A model generated the notes under the pieces. That model ran no database searches, was not told the DNA's origin, and saw nothing but the letters and a program-made list of their open reading frames with translations. A program made the translations under genes and the position numbers. This document shows, piece by piece, positions 21,536 to 32,244 of a stretch of 64,000 nt of DNA. Each line of letters opens with the position of its first letter. Position 1 is the first letter of the stretch. Where the stretch lies: assembly GCA_030407085.1 (NCBI GenBank), contig CM059584.1, forward strand, positions 64,622,001 to 64,686,000. Direction: 5' to 3'. The DNA is from Trichopria drosophilae (Eukaryota; Arthropoda; Insecta; Hymenoptera; Diapriidae).

Positions 21536-22059
21536 CTAGATATGGTAAGATATGATACGATATAAGACGATTTTTATGTTATCTAATTGTAATGCCTTTT
21601 TAATATGGTTAGGAGTTACTAGAAAAATGGCGATTATAGGAATTATGAGAATTTAGACAATCGGATGAGACTGATGAAATGTTTGTGGTTGTACATGTTG
21701 AATGTATATAAGTGATTAGTCAGAAACAATAAATCTTGTCACCATTTTTTGTTAATCGTAAAAATATGTCACCGTTGTCTATAATTGGATTTGATAAATT
21801 GTGTCCCCTAGCGAATATGCGAACTTTTTTATATAATTAAAAAACAGGTCCACGTATGGATATGGAAAATTGTGACGTTAAGTTAAATATGCTAGAAACC
21901 TGAAAATATTTCTTCCGCGACGCTTGCGTATGACTAAATTCCATGCAGCAATACAGTTCATTACAAATATAATCAATTTCGTTGACGGTTCGATCAAAAG
22001 ATGATTTAGATGCAGGTTGTAACTGTGAACGACGTTAATATTTTAGATACAATCATTTT

Positions 22060-22500
22060 ATGATCGAGTGTAATTTGGCCATATATGTTTTTCGATGCTC
22101 TGAATCTGAATCTAGTGTTTGTTTCACCTCATCAGGATAGGATCAAAGCCATGTAAAGGTCAGATATGGTGAAATAATCTGACATCGAACTAAATAAACT
22201 TATCTATATGGTTGTACTTCTGATTCGAGCAAGTTTTGGTCAAGGTCAATCAAACGTCAAACAGTAAATCAACTTGAAGTAAACTAATGAATGTATACGT
22301 TTTAGAGGTAGTGGAATCCGAATCCGATGTCCGTTTAACCCGATCAGACTGCTTAAGGTCAACTAAAGATTCACTGTAGTGTATCAATGATATCAACGTA
22401 AACCAATATATCTATACTTTTTTTCTTGGTTGCTGATTCCGAATCTTATGTCTTTTTAAGCCAATCAGGTATCCATAATGGCCAGTAGAAGGTCAAATGA
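22060..22500. repeat. Degenerate tandem repeat, about 4 units of 90-135 bp
   Basis: Each unit contains a phrase close to GATTCCGAATCTGATGTC, then a YTTTAASCC-like stretch and ATCAG, and ends in an AAGGTCA motif. The AGGTCA copies lie at 22157, 22243, 22356 and 22490. Similar AGGTCA-bearing repeats appear at 31130-31290. I read it as a piece of a dispersed repeat family rather than a regulatory region. Confidence 0.5.
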
Positions 22501-24290
22501 AGGGATCAATATATTTACACAATACTGCAGTGATTAATTTTTAATATAAAGTAAGTATTAAAAAATAAATCATTTGCAAATACATATTTGTTGACGGAAT
22601 TTGTTGAGTCCTTTTTCTTTTAAACCGAGATAAATATATTTTTATATTTAGGAAAGCCCAATGCTTCTTTTGCAATAGGCTGGGAATAAAAAAATTAAGT
22701 TTTGTTAATAAAAAAGGCATATGTCCACAAAAAATAATTACCCATTAATTAATTAAATAAATTCTGCCGACCACTATGTTTTATTCTACTATGTTAGATA
22801 AATAAGCCAAGAGTATGATGCAAAGTTATAGATTTATCCATTTTGGAGTAGGAGTGTATTGTCACAGAATAAAAATATTTTATAATATTAATGTGAGGTT
22901 TTCTTTACTACTTACGTGCTAACAAATAACCAACATAATAATTTTTTAATTATATCGATTTAATATAATGCAAATTTCGGTAAAGCGGTCACCGTACTAA
23001 TAATTAGAAATTAAAATTTTAACGTTTTCGGCACTGATGATGCAATCTTCGGAATAAAAATTATACCATAAAAAAGTGCATAAAAATAGCCGTACAACGA
23101 ACATGCAATCGTTCATATTAAAACGTCGATATCAAATAAAATGGCACTTTTATTGTATTTGCGGCGATGCGAAAACCCGCGATATTAATCTTTCTTCACA
23201 TTAGTGTGATTTCAGCGTCGGTCAGTATACTGCTTTCAATCCTTCAAATCGTGGCTATTGTATCCGGGTTTTCCTTTGCACTTTTTGTATTCGTCTTTTA
23301 TTCGCATACCTAGCGCCGTTAAATCTAAATTTAAGTGTACCTTTAGCTGTAATTTCACCAATTCTTGTAAACGTAGGGTTAGCATAGTGATTTTTATATG
23401 CGTCATGTTTTTTTGTTTCTATTTTTCATTGTTAGAATTCACCATTTGGCGAATGAAACTTAGATTCTAGTATTAAGTTTTTTTTTTATCTTTTTCTTTG
23501 TAATTCGACTTATGTAATTTTGATTTGTCCACGGACTTTGATGTCCAGGACAATAAATAAACGATTTCATACTCATACTCTGTACTTTCATTCAAATAGA
23601 GGTTATTTTTTTCATTTTGAGCGGACATATTGGATCCGCACACGCCAAAACCTTAACTTTGCCGATGTTATTTACCACCCACGCGTGACTCTTCGTCTGC
23701 GCAGGTAAAAAGCAGCCATCCCGTTTTATGTCTACAGCCCAGGAATCTCGGTCCGGCTTCTCATCTTGGGCCTCATTAACTACCCTGATGAGAACCTTGT
23801 GCAAGACCCCGAGGTACACACTCGTCATAGGGACCTTATTTCGGATCCTCATTTTGACCGATCCAAGAACATCCCGGAAGGTGGGCCTGTCAGCTGGCTT
23901 GCTTACTGTATTTGGTCGCTCACCTCAAAGGTTCTTTGCTCCATTTCCCTCCAGTCTGAGGGTCAGAGATGGAGCATGAGTCTTCAGCCTCATTCACTCA
24001 CTCATCCACTGGAAATCCCGTTTATAGCAATTCCGTCATTTAACTATAGAGCTTGTCTATAGGGGTCTACTTTCACACTTCATGCAATGCGCTATCGACT
24101 AAGGTCCTCCTATACGGTTATGCTAAGCCCCCTCACAAACGTCAAGGTAAAAGCAATCCAACTGAGCGGGACAAATGACCTATAAATCTAATTTTATTTA
24201 CTTTCCAAAACCTAACTTTTACAGAAAATGAAATACTATAAAGAGTTAAAACACATGCGCAGAATTTATTATCTACGATGGTCGCGCTTA
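22501..24290. other. Stretch without recognisable gene
   Basis: Mostly AT-rich. Between 23590 and 24060 composition is more balanced and frames of 80-100 codons are open on both strands, but none shows a domain I can name. A decayed element fragment is possible. Confidence 0.35.
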
Positions 24291-24525
24291 TGGAGTAGCT
24301 TCCTCTGGCTTTACACATGCACAGTAGTTTTTTATGGCATTTACACATGCGGAGTAGTTATCAATAGTACTTACACATGCGGAGTAGTTTCCTATGGCAT
24401 TTACACATGCGCAGTAGTTTCCTATGGCATTTACACATGCGCAGTAGTTTTCCATGGCATTTACACATGCGCAGTAGTTTCCTATGGCATTTACACATGT
24501 GCAGTAGTGTTATACTTATATGGCT
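24291..24525. repeat. 30-bp minisatellite, about 8 copies
   Basis: The unit is close to TTTACACATGCGCAGTAGTT followed by TCCTATGGCA, repeated every 30 bp with the first units more diverged than the last four. Because 30 is divisible by three the array is open in several frames and translates as a ten-residue repeat (GIYTCAVVSY), but the composition and immediate flanks give no sign of a gene. Confidence 0.9.
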
Positions 24526-24939
24526 TTCACAAGTCGTACACATTCTTCGACCACGTTTTGTTATATTTTAGTGACACACGTAAGGGATTAACCGTACTTT
24601 ATGTCGTGTAAAAAACCCTGACGTGCAACATCATTTTCAAGGTCAGATTCGTACTCATCATAAAAAAAAAAACAAAAAGGAATACCCTCCCTTATTCTAA
24701 ACACTCACCCTCGCTATTAATATGAATCCTGAATTTACAAAATCAAAATATAAAATCTCATATGGCGGACGAGATTTGAAAAAAAAATGGGATTTTAATA
24801 AAACTTGGTATTTAGAGGTATTCGGGGTTAAAATTCAACAATTTGTAATGAGTATATGCGACACTCATTAATATGCGACAGACTGACGAACAAAACAATA
24901 ACGACGGTCGGCAACATTCGGCACGGGAGTTAGGCACAC

Positions 24940-25545
24940 GGATATCGACTATGGATGAACAGACAGGACAAAGTCAATCACGCAACAAGACTGGCCGACA
25001 GATTCGGGAGAATTCGGTACGCGCCGTTTGAGTCCGTAGTAGCGACGGACGACAACAGACACCGAGTAGAGTTTAGTCCCATCCGGTACCTTCAATGCAT
25101 GGGAGTAACGGTGCGAACAGACCTACAAATAGACCGCTTTCGGCCGACGGAAAGGCAGAATGGTTTAACAACCAGCATAGTTAAGGCTCTCCTTGCTAGT
25201 ACCGACGACGAGACAAAATTCTAACAGCTCCTCAAATTGCTGTTGAGAACTAGCGAACCGGTGGTATCGAGGCGCCTCTCGTACTACTTGAACTATACGG
25301 ATGTAGTTAGAGACGCTCCTCAACTGTACAACCGCGACTCTGAATAATTCAGGTTGAGGCGCTTCTCGGCCTTATACGTCAAGAGCTTAGATGCTCCTAA
25401 ACCCTTATTATTTACAGACGCTGCTATATAAATACCGCTAGAAGCGCTACTCTACTTTTATCTAGTAATAAGACAAATCCAAATTATCCGTGAGGCACTC
25501 CTCAAAGAATATTGTTTATTTTTTTCTTACAGGATCCACATCGGT
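24940..25545 (+). other. Unidentified low-stop segment with repeated motifs
   Basis: From about 24955 one frame runs with only three stops in roughly 190 codons (stops near 25222, 25345 and 25426). Its second half holds imperfect repeats at the DNA level: GAGACGCTCCTCAA (about 25310), TTAGATGCTCCTAA (about 25387) and GAGGCACTCCTCAA (about 25490), each preceded 45-60 bp earlier by GGCGCYTCTCG-like text. I recognise no domain. It could be a decayed repeat-containing gene, part of a retroelement, or a non-coding satellite. Confidence 0.3.
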
Positions 25546-25639
25546 CGATGGACAAAAACTAGAAGCTTCAAGTTAGCGTTCGTTTTATATCAGTTTTTTT
25601 TTTTTTTTTTTGTTTTTTTGTTTGATTACCGACTAAAAC

Positions 25640-28600
25640 CCTACACTCCCTTGGCCCTCCATAATCCACGTGTGCAGTCTGCAGCAGAAAAGTGGCTCCG
25701 ATATCCATCTCCTCCGCTGCAGAATGTACCGGGCCATTTCTTTTGCAACTTTAACCACTCCCTCTACCATTGGGTAAGTGGTTACAGGATCTCGTGTGAC
25801 CTCAATAGACGAAGAGATCCCAGCAGCACTGCTTTCTGCATTCGGCCTGCGATGGAATTTGTATGTTCTCGGCAGGCCCGAATGCTTCCCAACGCGCACG
25901 AAGAACCCAAATATTTCTAAAACGTTGTTAGAATGTTCCAGAAACATTACTAAAATGTTTCATGTCTGCAACATGGATGAAACGTTTATAAAACGTTCCG
26001 TAAAAGTTGCAGACATAAAACGTTTTAGGAACGTTTCTGGAACATTCTAAAAATGTTTTAGAAACATTTGGGTTCTTCGTGCCCGTTGGGTTTTGATGTT
26101 TTCGAGGAAAGTTGGTCTCATTCCTCCCAGAACTCCAATTATCAGCACGACGAACTAGATTTTGAATCCTCGATACAGCTTGCGCATTTCGAACAGGAAT
26201 TCCCGATATTTCATCCGTTTTTCGTCCTCTTTGCTGACTATATTTGTCTCTGCTGGGGCAGAGAATTCGATAACAAATATCATCGTAGAAGAAGGGACGT
26301 ATGGCAAAACTGGAGGTGCATCAATATCATAAGTGCTGCGAAGATTGTAATACAGCACTCGAAGAGCCGCATTGTGACGTTCGATGTATGCTGAAACTGC
26401 ATATATTAGGCATGCTGCCAAAAGATGCATTAGTGTCTCAGCATGACATCTACACAATCTACAAAGCGTACTCTGTACCGCCTGGTGTAAGACGTTCTGG
26501 CGATACGCGAAGGTATTGATGTACCCATCCTGGCATGCGAAGAAAAAACCCTCGGTCTCGGACTTCAAGCCGGCTGATCTTAAGAATGAGAAGGTCATCT
26601 TTGCCGACAAGCCAAGTTCTTGGACATTTCGAAAGAATTGTCCATGTAATGGCTTGTCGATATGCCTTCCCTCCAACATACGGAGTTATTCCTTCCGTAT
26701 GTTAGTCCTGAGACACACTGGGCACAGATTGATGACTGATTCAGCTTCCTGTGCACCACTACGTCCCACGGTGAAAACCAGACCGAGGTTTCGCGACGCT
26801 CGTTCCGCCGCGTTGTACAAAAACGCCCCCGTCCCCTGAATTTCATGCTGATGAACCAGCATCATCAGGGGATCCTCCGTTCGATCAATCACGTCGCAAG
26901 CTGTCTCGAGGACCATTCGGTCATGCATAGAGTCCAGGCTTAAAAGGCCACGACCTCCGATATTTCGGGGCAAATACAGTCATTCCACGGAAGATCTTGG
27001 ACTACTTGCGTTGCATACAAATCATCTTCCGTGTGTTTCGGTCAAGACCCCGTAGCTCGTCAACGTTCCACGTCAGTGCTCCAAATGAATAGAGCACTGG
27101 TGATACGGCCAACATATTCGTGGCTGCCACCTTATTTCTCTTGGTCAATTCTGATGACCAGATCTGACGGACAATGCGCCGGTATTTCTTAATGATTGTG
27201 GTTTTAGCAACCTGCACATCCTGGACATGCCTTTGAGATACGCCCACGTATGTGTAGGCTTCTTCGGCGCTAAGGTGGCGGATGACATTTCCGTTGACGA
27301 GCTCCATATTGTTGTTATTGGAGCCTGACCTTCCTCTGTGCAAATGAACGACTTCACGCTTGTCCAATCCGAATTCCATGCCGATAGCTCTCGAGTATGG
27401 GAGGGCGATGTTCAGAGATCGATGTAATTGATCCTCGCCTCGATCCATCCGAGAGCAACGGATAGAGGCAATAGTGAGATGCAAAAGAGCAGAGGACTCA
27501 GAGAATCTCCCTCATAGACAACTCTTTGGAATTGAACCAGTCTAGGCATGGTTCGACGCATGTCCGATGTACTGGACTGCGTCCTGACAAACACACCTGT
27601 CGGTAAGCAAGTTGTCCTAGCAGCCGGATACACCCATTTTGCAGCCTCGTGGTTCTACTATCCGTTGCCACACCGGTTTCACGGATTTCTCAATACGTTC
27701 GTTCAAGATGTTAGTGAACAATTTGTATAACGTATAGACACGTGATCGGTCTATGGTTTCTCGGATCGGGCAAGTCTCCCGATTTTGGGATCAGTGTCGT
27801 TCCTCCCTCCACCAGCCAGTGCGGAATGGGTTGGACTCCATTTATATAAGAAGTGAATATTCGGGCTAGGTGTTGATGGACAGAAGTGAACTTCTTCCAC
27901 CAATAGTTGTTAATTTCATCCCAGCTCGGCGAGGAGAAATTCCTCGCTCCTGTGATGGCATTTTTCACCTCTAATGCACTGACGGGTGGGCAATCTTCAC
28001 TTTGTGGAATGTCTGCATTAAGCCTAGATATTATCTCGTAGATGCTCCCCCAGAATTCCTCAACTGCGGCCATCAACGGAAACTCGCTTGAGGCTGCGAT
28101 ACGATGTTTGAAGAGATTGGAAGGATTCGTCCAAAATATTAAGTTTTGTCCAATTCCATCTTCCCGCCTTTGCAGCCTCTTTTTGGCATCTGCCAATGCC
28201 CGAATTTTATCCGCCAAACCTTGCTTGATGTTGAGCAACTTCAGCTTGTTCAGTGTGTGATAGTACGTCCGCAGTTGTTATGCGAACTTTTTGACTTTAG
28301 CCGTAAATGAATGGCCAGATGTTAAATAGTCGATCACACACTGAATTCGGGAAGCGGGTTTCCGTGTTAGTCGAATCTTGCCGTTCAATTGAGACATGCG
28401 TTTTGTAATCTGCCGACTCCCCGAGATCTGTATCAGATTTCGCGGAGTCACGAGATCACTTGCAGCCTTGTAAACGGCACAATTGACTTGCCACAGGTTG
28501 CAGTCATCTGGAAGAGCATCCAGAAGTAGGCTCTGTGCTCTGTCTATTTCTCGTTGTTTAGGCAAACTTTCGTTGTCAAATTTTGCCTAACACGAGTGTC

Positions 28601-28958
28601 GTGCTTTCATAATGTGGAGCATCTCTCCCAGCACCGCGTACGGGCTAAGTTGTTATTGCCCGCACATCTGGTACTGGTTGACAGCTGGGAACAACGAAAC
28701 CTATCCGCCTCAGATAGGCCACATAATCTCTCAGTTATTGTTGAGAAAAGCGATCTGCCAGTTCGGGATGCATTACTGCAAACCGACTATGCATTCGCGC
28801 CATCTAACCACTCTGTTGCGGACAGCTCTCCTCGTAGCAGCGTATTAGATCTTGCCTGAGATCCTCCGTCCACTGGAATCATCCGTGGGCATTCGTGGGA
28901 CGTTGTCACGGGACACCCGTTTCGGCTCCTCCACCTCGGGACTAGGCTGCATCCGAAG
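25640..28958 (-). pseudogene. R4/Dong-like ORF, copy A, lacking RT catalytic motifs
   Basis: Open pieces at 28565-28278, 28238-27711, 27484-27002, 26973-26686 and 26679-26155 match copy C at high identity. One deletion joins the text before motif A to the text after it near 27572, removing the SIAWLDYMKAYDS block. A second joins PLSVAL to GEDQLHRSLN near 27430, removing FYMDDLKLYA. Both catalytic aspartate clusters are therefore gone, while the cysteine knuckle (CRLCRCHAETLMHLLAAC) and nuclease text (FVIEFSAPAETN) remain. Smaller frameshifts occur throughout. Confidence 0.8.
25888..26090. mobile_element. MITE, 203 bp, palindromic
   Basis: The segment begins CCCAACGCGCACGAAGAACC and ends with its near reverse complement, GGTTCTTCGTGCCCGTTGGG. 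The arms are about 80-90 nt and almost meet. Copy C at the equivalent place reads GAATGCTTTTGATG without interruption, whereas copy A reads GAATGCTT, the MITE, then TTTTGATG. The empty site is thus visible and implies a TT duplication. No coding capacity. Confidence 0.85.
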
Positions 28959-28960
28959 CA

Positions 28961-29426
28961 AAGGTTTCTTCGTCACTGAAAAGGATTTGCTCAAGAAGCG
29001 CTGGATTTGCCTGGATCTGATTTTGTATCCAGTTGCAAAATTGTACACGGCGAGAAAAATCGACTTGTTCGAGCTTGTGAAGGAGGACTATACTATAAGG
29101 ATGGAAGCTATTCTTTTTGAGGATATAGTTCGCTGTCGACTTCGGAATTACGTGCTGCCTTTCGATCAGCCTGGTCGACATATGAGGGTTGATAGCCGCA
29201 CCACTCATAACAGCGATTGCCACACCTTCCGTAGGACCCGATTTCCAACGCATCCTTCGTATATTACCCTGGCTTTCTCGCAAAGAGTGCGTATCGTCGT
29301 TCTAATCAGATGACGGCTTTGCGGAAATTTCTCAGAATAGAGACGTGCTGCTAACGTGTAATTGTTTCCCGCTTCCCCAAGAACAAAAATCATGTCCACT
29401 ATTTCGGTCGGTAAGTCGTCACTCAT
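28961..29426 (-). pseudogene. Tc1/mariner-superfamily transposase, N-terminal half
   Basis: A frame starting near 29426 reads LPTEIVDMIFVLGEAGNNYTLAARLYSEKFP, then after a frameshift continues HVIPKSTANYILKKNSFHPY, VQFCNWIQNQ and ILFSDEETF, where it stops matching because R4 copy A begins. The order, an HTH with GEA.N...AARLY..KFP and then the first catalytic Asp in ILFSDE, is that of a Tc1/mariner-type transposase common in insects and similar to the copy at 58483-59262. The half carrying the second and third acidic residues is not adjacent. Confidence 0.65.
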
Positions 29427-29429
29427 TGC

Positions 29430-30000
29430 TATACACTATACCAGACGAAATGAATAAAAAACACACCTCCTTCAAAAGAACAAATGCTAATGCCGAGTAT
29501 TCAATAACAATAAAGATTATAAAAATAATTTAAAAAATAATAAATTGCGAAACAATCGGATCGATCAACAATTTTAGAAAAATAACTTTAGAACATTATC
29601 GCCTGTGTTCACCTGTACTTTTCTAACCCGTATAAAATGCGTGTGCAAGATAATCAAGAAATAAGCACTCCTGACTATGACCTACAAGATTCAAAATAAC
29701 ACAGGTCAACATTTAATCTATGCGTGAATGTGGGGAGCGCATAGGTGCTGGTAAGGTTTTTGGGGTCGCTGATTACGATGAGTGGGTTGGTTAAGCCCCA
29801 TCAGGCCATGTTGAAGGTTATTTGAAGGTGAAATGGAGAAAAACCGTCGGAAAAATCTGAAAAAATTCATGAATAGGTTTTTGTGATCCCTTGATCCGAA
29901 TCCGTCTTTTACTTACAATTAAACTTCATAAATAATACCACCATAGCGGCTAGCAAGGTGTCTATTGTTCTCTTCCTGCGAACATTTTTATATCAAAATT
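29430..30000. other. AT-rich stretch, no gene
   Basis: Contains a short dispersed-repeat phrase GGGGTCGCTGATTACGA at about 29762 and otherwise no feature I can support. Confidence 0.4.
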
Positions 30001-30004
30001 ACGT

Positions 30005-30364
30005 GCTTACGAGCAATTATTGCGTATTGAAATTGCTCCAGCCATACGAGCTATAAAGGGGGATGCTTTTATTGATACATGGTTCCAACAAGACGGAGCT
30101 CCATCGCATTTTGGACTGAATGTTAGACGATATCTGAATGAAGTGTTCACAGATAGATGGATAGGTAGAAGAAGTAATATTGAGTGGCCACCAAGGTCTC
30201 CAGTCTTAACACCTTTAGATTACTTTTTGTGGGGTTATTTGAATGACCGGGTTGATCGAAATAATCCGCAAACTCTTGATAAATTAAGAACTAATATTAT
30301 TAATGAAATTGATGCTATACCACGAGAAGTAATTCAAAGGGCGACTCGTTCCATTTTCATTAAA
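30005..30364 (+). pseudogene. Tc1/mariner-superfamily transposase, C-terminal half
   Basis: Starting in AYEQLLRIEIAPAIRAIKGD the frame reads FIDTWFQQDGAPSHFGLNVR, WIGRRSNIEWPPRSPVLTPL and DYFLWGYLNDRV, then EIDAIPREVIQRATRSIF. The QQDGAPSH Asp and the WPPRSP.LTPLD block are the second and third catalytic parts of this transposase type; the usual D after SP is V here, but the downstream LD is kept. It has no upstream half on the same strand. At 30365 the reading runs into a tRNA-like SINE, which removes the normal C-terminus. Confidence 0.7.
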
Positions 30365-30366
30365 AT

Positions 30367-30726
30367 CCGGCTTCGTGGCTCAGGCGGTTAACGCACTGGA
30401 CTACGAAGTCGTAGGTCGTGAGTTCCATCCCCGTCTGGTGAACAAATTTTCGATTTCGTTTTCAAGCAGCAGCTCGCAGTTGGTAAGACGAGCCACGTTG
30501 TTTGTGCTTACGTTTCGAAAGTATTGTTTATCTGGCGGAAATCGACGGAAGACCGCTGTTGCACTTGGTGTAGGTTTCTGCAGTCCTACATTTCATACAC
30601 AAATGTGAAGTATGGCGCCATCTTTCCAAGTCGATCTGCAGCTCTCGCAAAATCTTACGACTCATAATACGGCAAACAATTCAGTAAAAAGGGCGATTTC
30701 GCCCGTTAATTAATAAAAAAAAAACA
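30367..30726 (+). mobile_element. Probable tRNA-derived SINE
   Basis: TGGCTCAGGCGG at 30376-30387 fits a pol III A box in 11 of 12 positions. GTTCCATCC at 30422-30430 is one base from a B box (GTTCGATCC), 34 bp downstream, which is tRNA-like spacing. An unrelated body of about 285 bp follows and ends in a run of A near 30716-30726. No clean tRNA cloverleaf forms around the T arm, so this is a SINE head rather than a tRNA gene. It truncates the transposase pseudogene at its left edge. Confidence 0.45.
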
Positions 30727-32240
30727 TATTTAACCAATGAAGCCTCAAATGTTGTCAATTTTCAATGAATCTTTTTCCATTTTCTTTTTCATACAAATAC
30801 AAAAAAAATATATTGATGCACCTTGTCCTAATTATCAAACTCTCAAAATTCCGAAAAATTGAAAAAAATCACCAAAAAATATGAAAAAAAACCTAAAATT
30901 GAGAAAAAAAAACACGAAAAGACAAAAAGAGATCGTCATAATTCCACCTCCATGCGGTTAAGATCGGTAAACGGTGATATTCATCAACGGCTAACGGAAT
31001 GTCTGAAATTTATTTTCTTTTCAATATTATTCACAATCTCTAGAAACAATCTCATAATTACAACTCCTATTTTAGTTAATTATTTGAAACACTAGGTTTG
31101 CATGGCATGCTTTCCATTTGACAGTTATTTGACCTCTAGAGGTCACGTTGACCTTGAACCTCGAGGAATATTTTAACGTAAAATTTAACGCTCTTTCGAT
31201 TCATGACATCAAAAGTATAGGTCCGCATTAAAAAAAAAGTTGACCTTTAAATGACCTTGAAGGAGAGGTCCAAGGTCAAATCCAAGGTCATCGATGGATT
31301 CATCGTTAATTGTAACATAAGTCTTTGGACCTTACTATTATTTTTTCTTCACCTTCCCTCTAAGATTTTCCGGGGTTTTCATACTTTTTCTTCACCTTGT
31401 ATACACGGTGTCCCACGCATTGTCCGAAAGATTTCACAGGGTGGTAGGGGATGAAAAACTGAGACGAAATGTCTGTTGGTAAAGATACCTAAGATGCACA
31501 TTTACCATGATTGTATACCCCGATGAAAAAAATTCGTATGTATTTTCAATACCAATCAGGTCGGCACTTTTACTTGTTGTGACCACTTGTGCGTTTGTTA
31601 TTTTCTAATCATCGGTAAGAATTTTTTAAATGCCAATTTGAGGTCGCGTAGCCTCAAACATGTAAACAGTAATTAAATCTTTAATTGTTTTATGTAAACA
31701 ATATCAGAGTTCGTTTTAAAATATCAATTTCCTTGGTAAATATGCATCTTACAAGTAACCCTATACAAGTGTGTCTCACCGATTCGAATGAAACTTTGCA
31801 TACGTGTAGAGTATCGAAAAATATTGGATACGTAATTTTTTTTGGGGCCCTTAAATCGTTTTAGGGCGTAAAAACTACCCTTTGTATGATACGTTTGTAT
31901 ATATTTATCACATTAAATGTTTAATAACGCAGCTAAAATAATTAAAATGCTTGCAAATTATACAGCATTTATTGCTTTTGAGGTCGCTCAATACGAATCT
32001 GGTGTCATATTCTCAAAATTCAAAAAGGCGGATTCAATATGGCGGATGAAACATTGGAAATGTTGACAAATCCACATGAAAATAGCTACTTTGGCGGTAT
32101 TTGGGGTCACTGAATACGAATCTGATGAATATATATATATATATATACATGGTATCCGAAAAGTATGGAAACGGTCCAGTAACTTTTGAAAGAAAAGATA
32201 TTTAGAAAACCGCTGAAACACGTGCAACTATTTTTTCTGC
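30727..32240. other. AT-rich stretch with short dispersed repeats
   Basis: No gene recognised. It contains an AGGTCA-rich repeat (31130-31290), GTGTCCCACGCATTG-type text at about 31410, and two copies of GGGGTCRCTSAATACGAATCTG at 31980 and 32105, the latter next to an (AT)n run at 32127-32146. Confidence 0.4.
31130..31290. promoter_or_regulatory. Cluster of AGGTCA half-sites
   Basis: TGACCTCTAGAGGTCA at 31130-31145 is a perfect 16-bp palindrome of two nuclear-receptor half-sites. Further AGGTCA or TGACCT copies lie at 31149, 31241, 31252, 31273 and 31285. Half-sites of this sequence bind steroid-type nuclear receptors in general. Here they sit in a dispersed repeat and no promoter is near, so a regulatory role is only a possibility. 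Confidence 0.25.
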
Positions 32241-32244
32241 GAGG

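Larger units (their letters stand above)
25625..28960 (-). mobile_element. R4/Dong-like non-LTR retrotransposon, copy A (decayed)
   Basis: Aligned by eye with the better copy at 34337-38256, this copy keeps the 5' region (28960-28560), the N-terminal and linker part, flanks of the RT, the CCHC region and the nuclease, in the same minus orientation. It has two internal deletions inside the RT, a MITE insertion at 25888-26090 and a poly(A)-like 3' tail (25584-25625, T-rich on the plus strand). Its 3' untranslated region is shorter than that of copy C. Its 5' edge abuts a mariner-type fragment exactly at 28960/28961. Confidence 0.8.

Noticed and set aside
23592..23852. 86-codon minus-strand frame with kinase-like RPTF text upstream
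   Set aside because: A four-residue match is not evidence, and no other kinase motif is present.
24228..24611. 127-codon protein containing decapeptide repeats
   Set aside because: The frame is open only because the 30-bp minisatellite unit is a multiple of three; the flanks are not gene-like.
30367..30440. Functional tRNA gene
   Set aside because: The boxes are present but the T arm and acceptor stem do not pair properly and one B-box base is changed.
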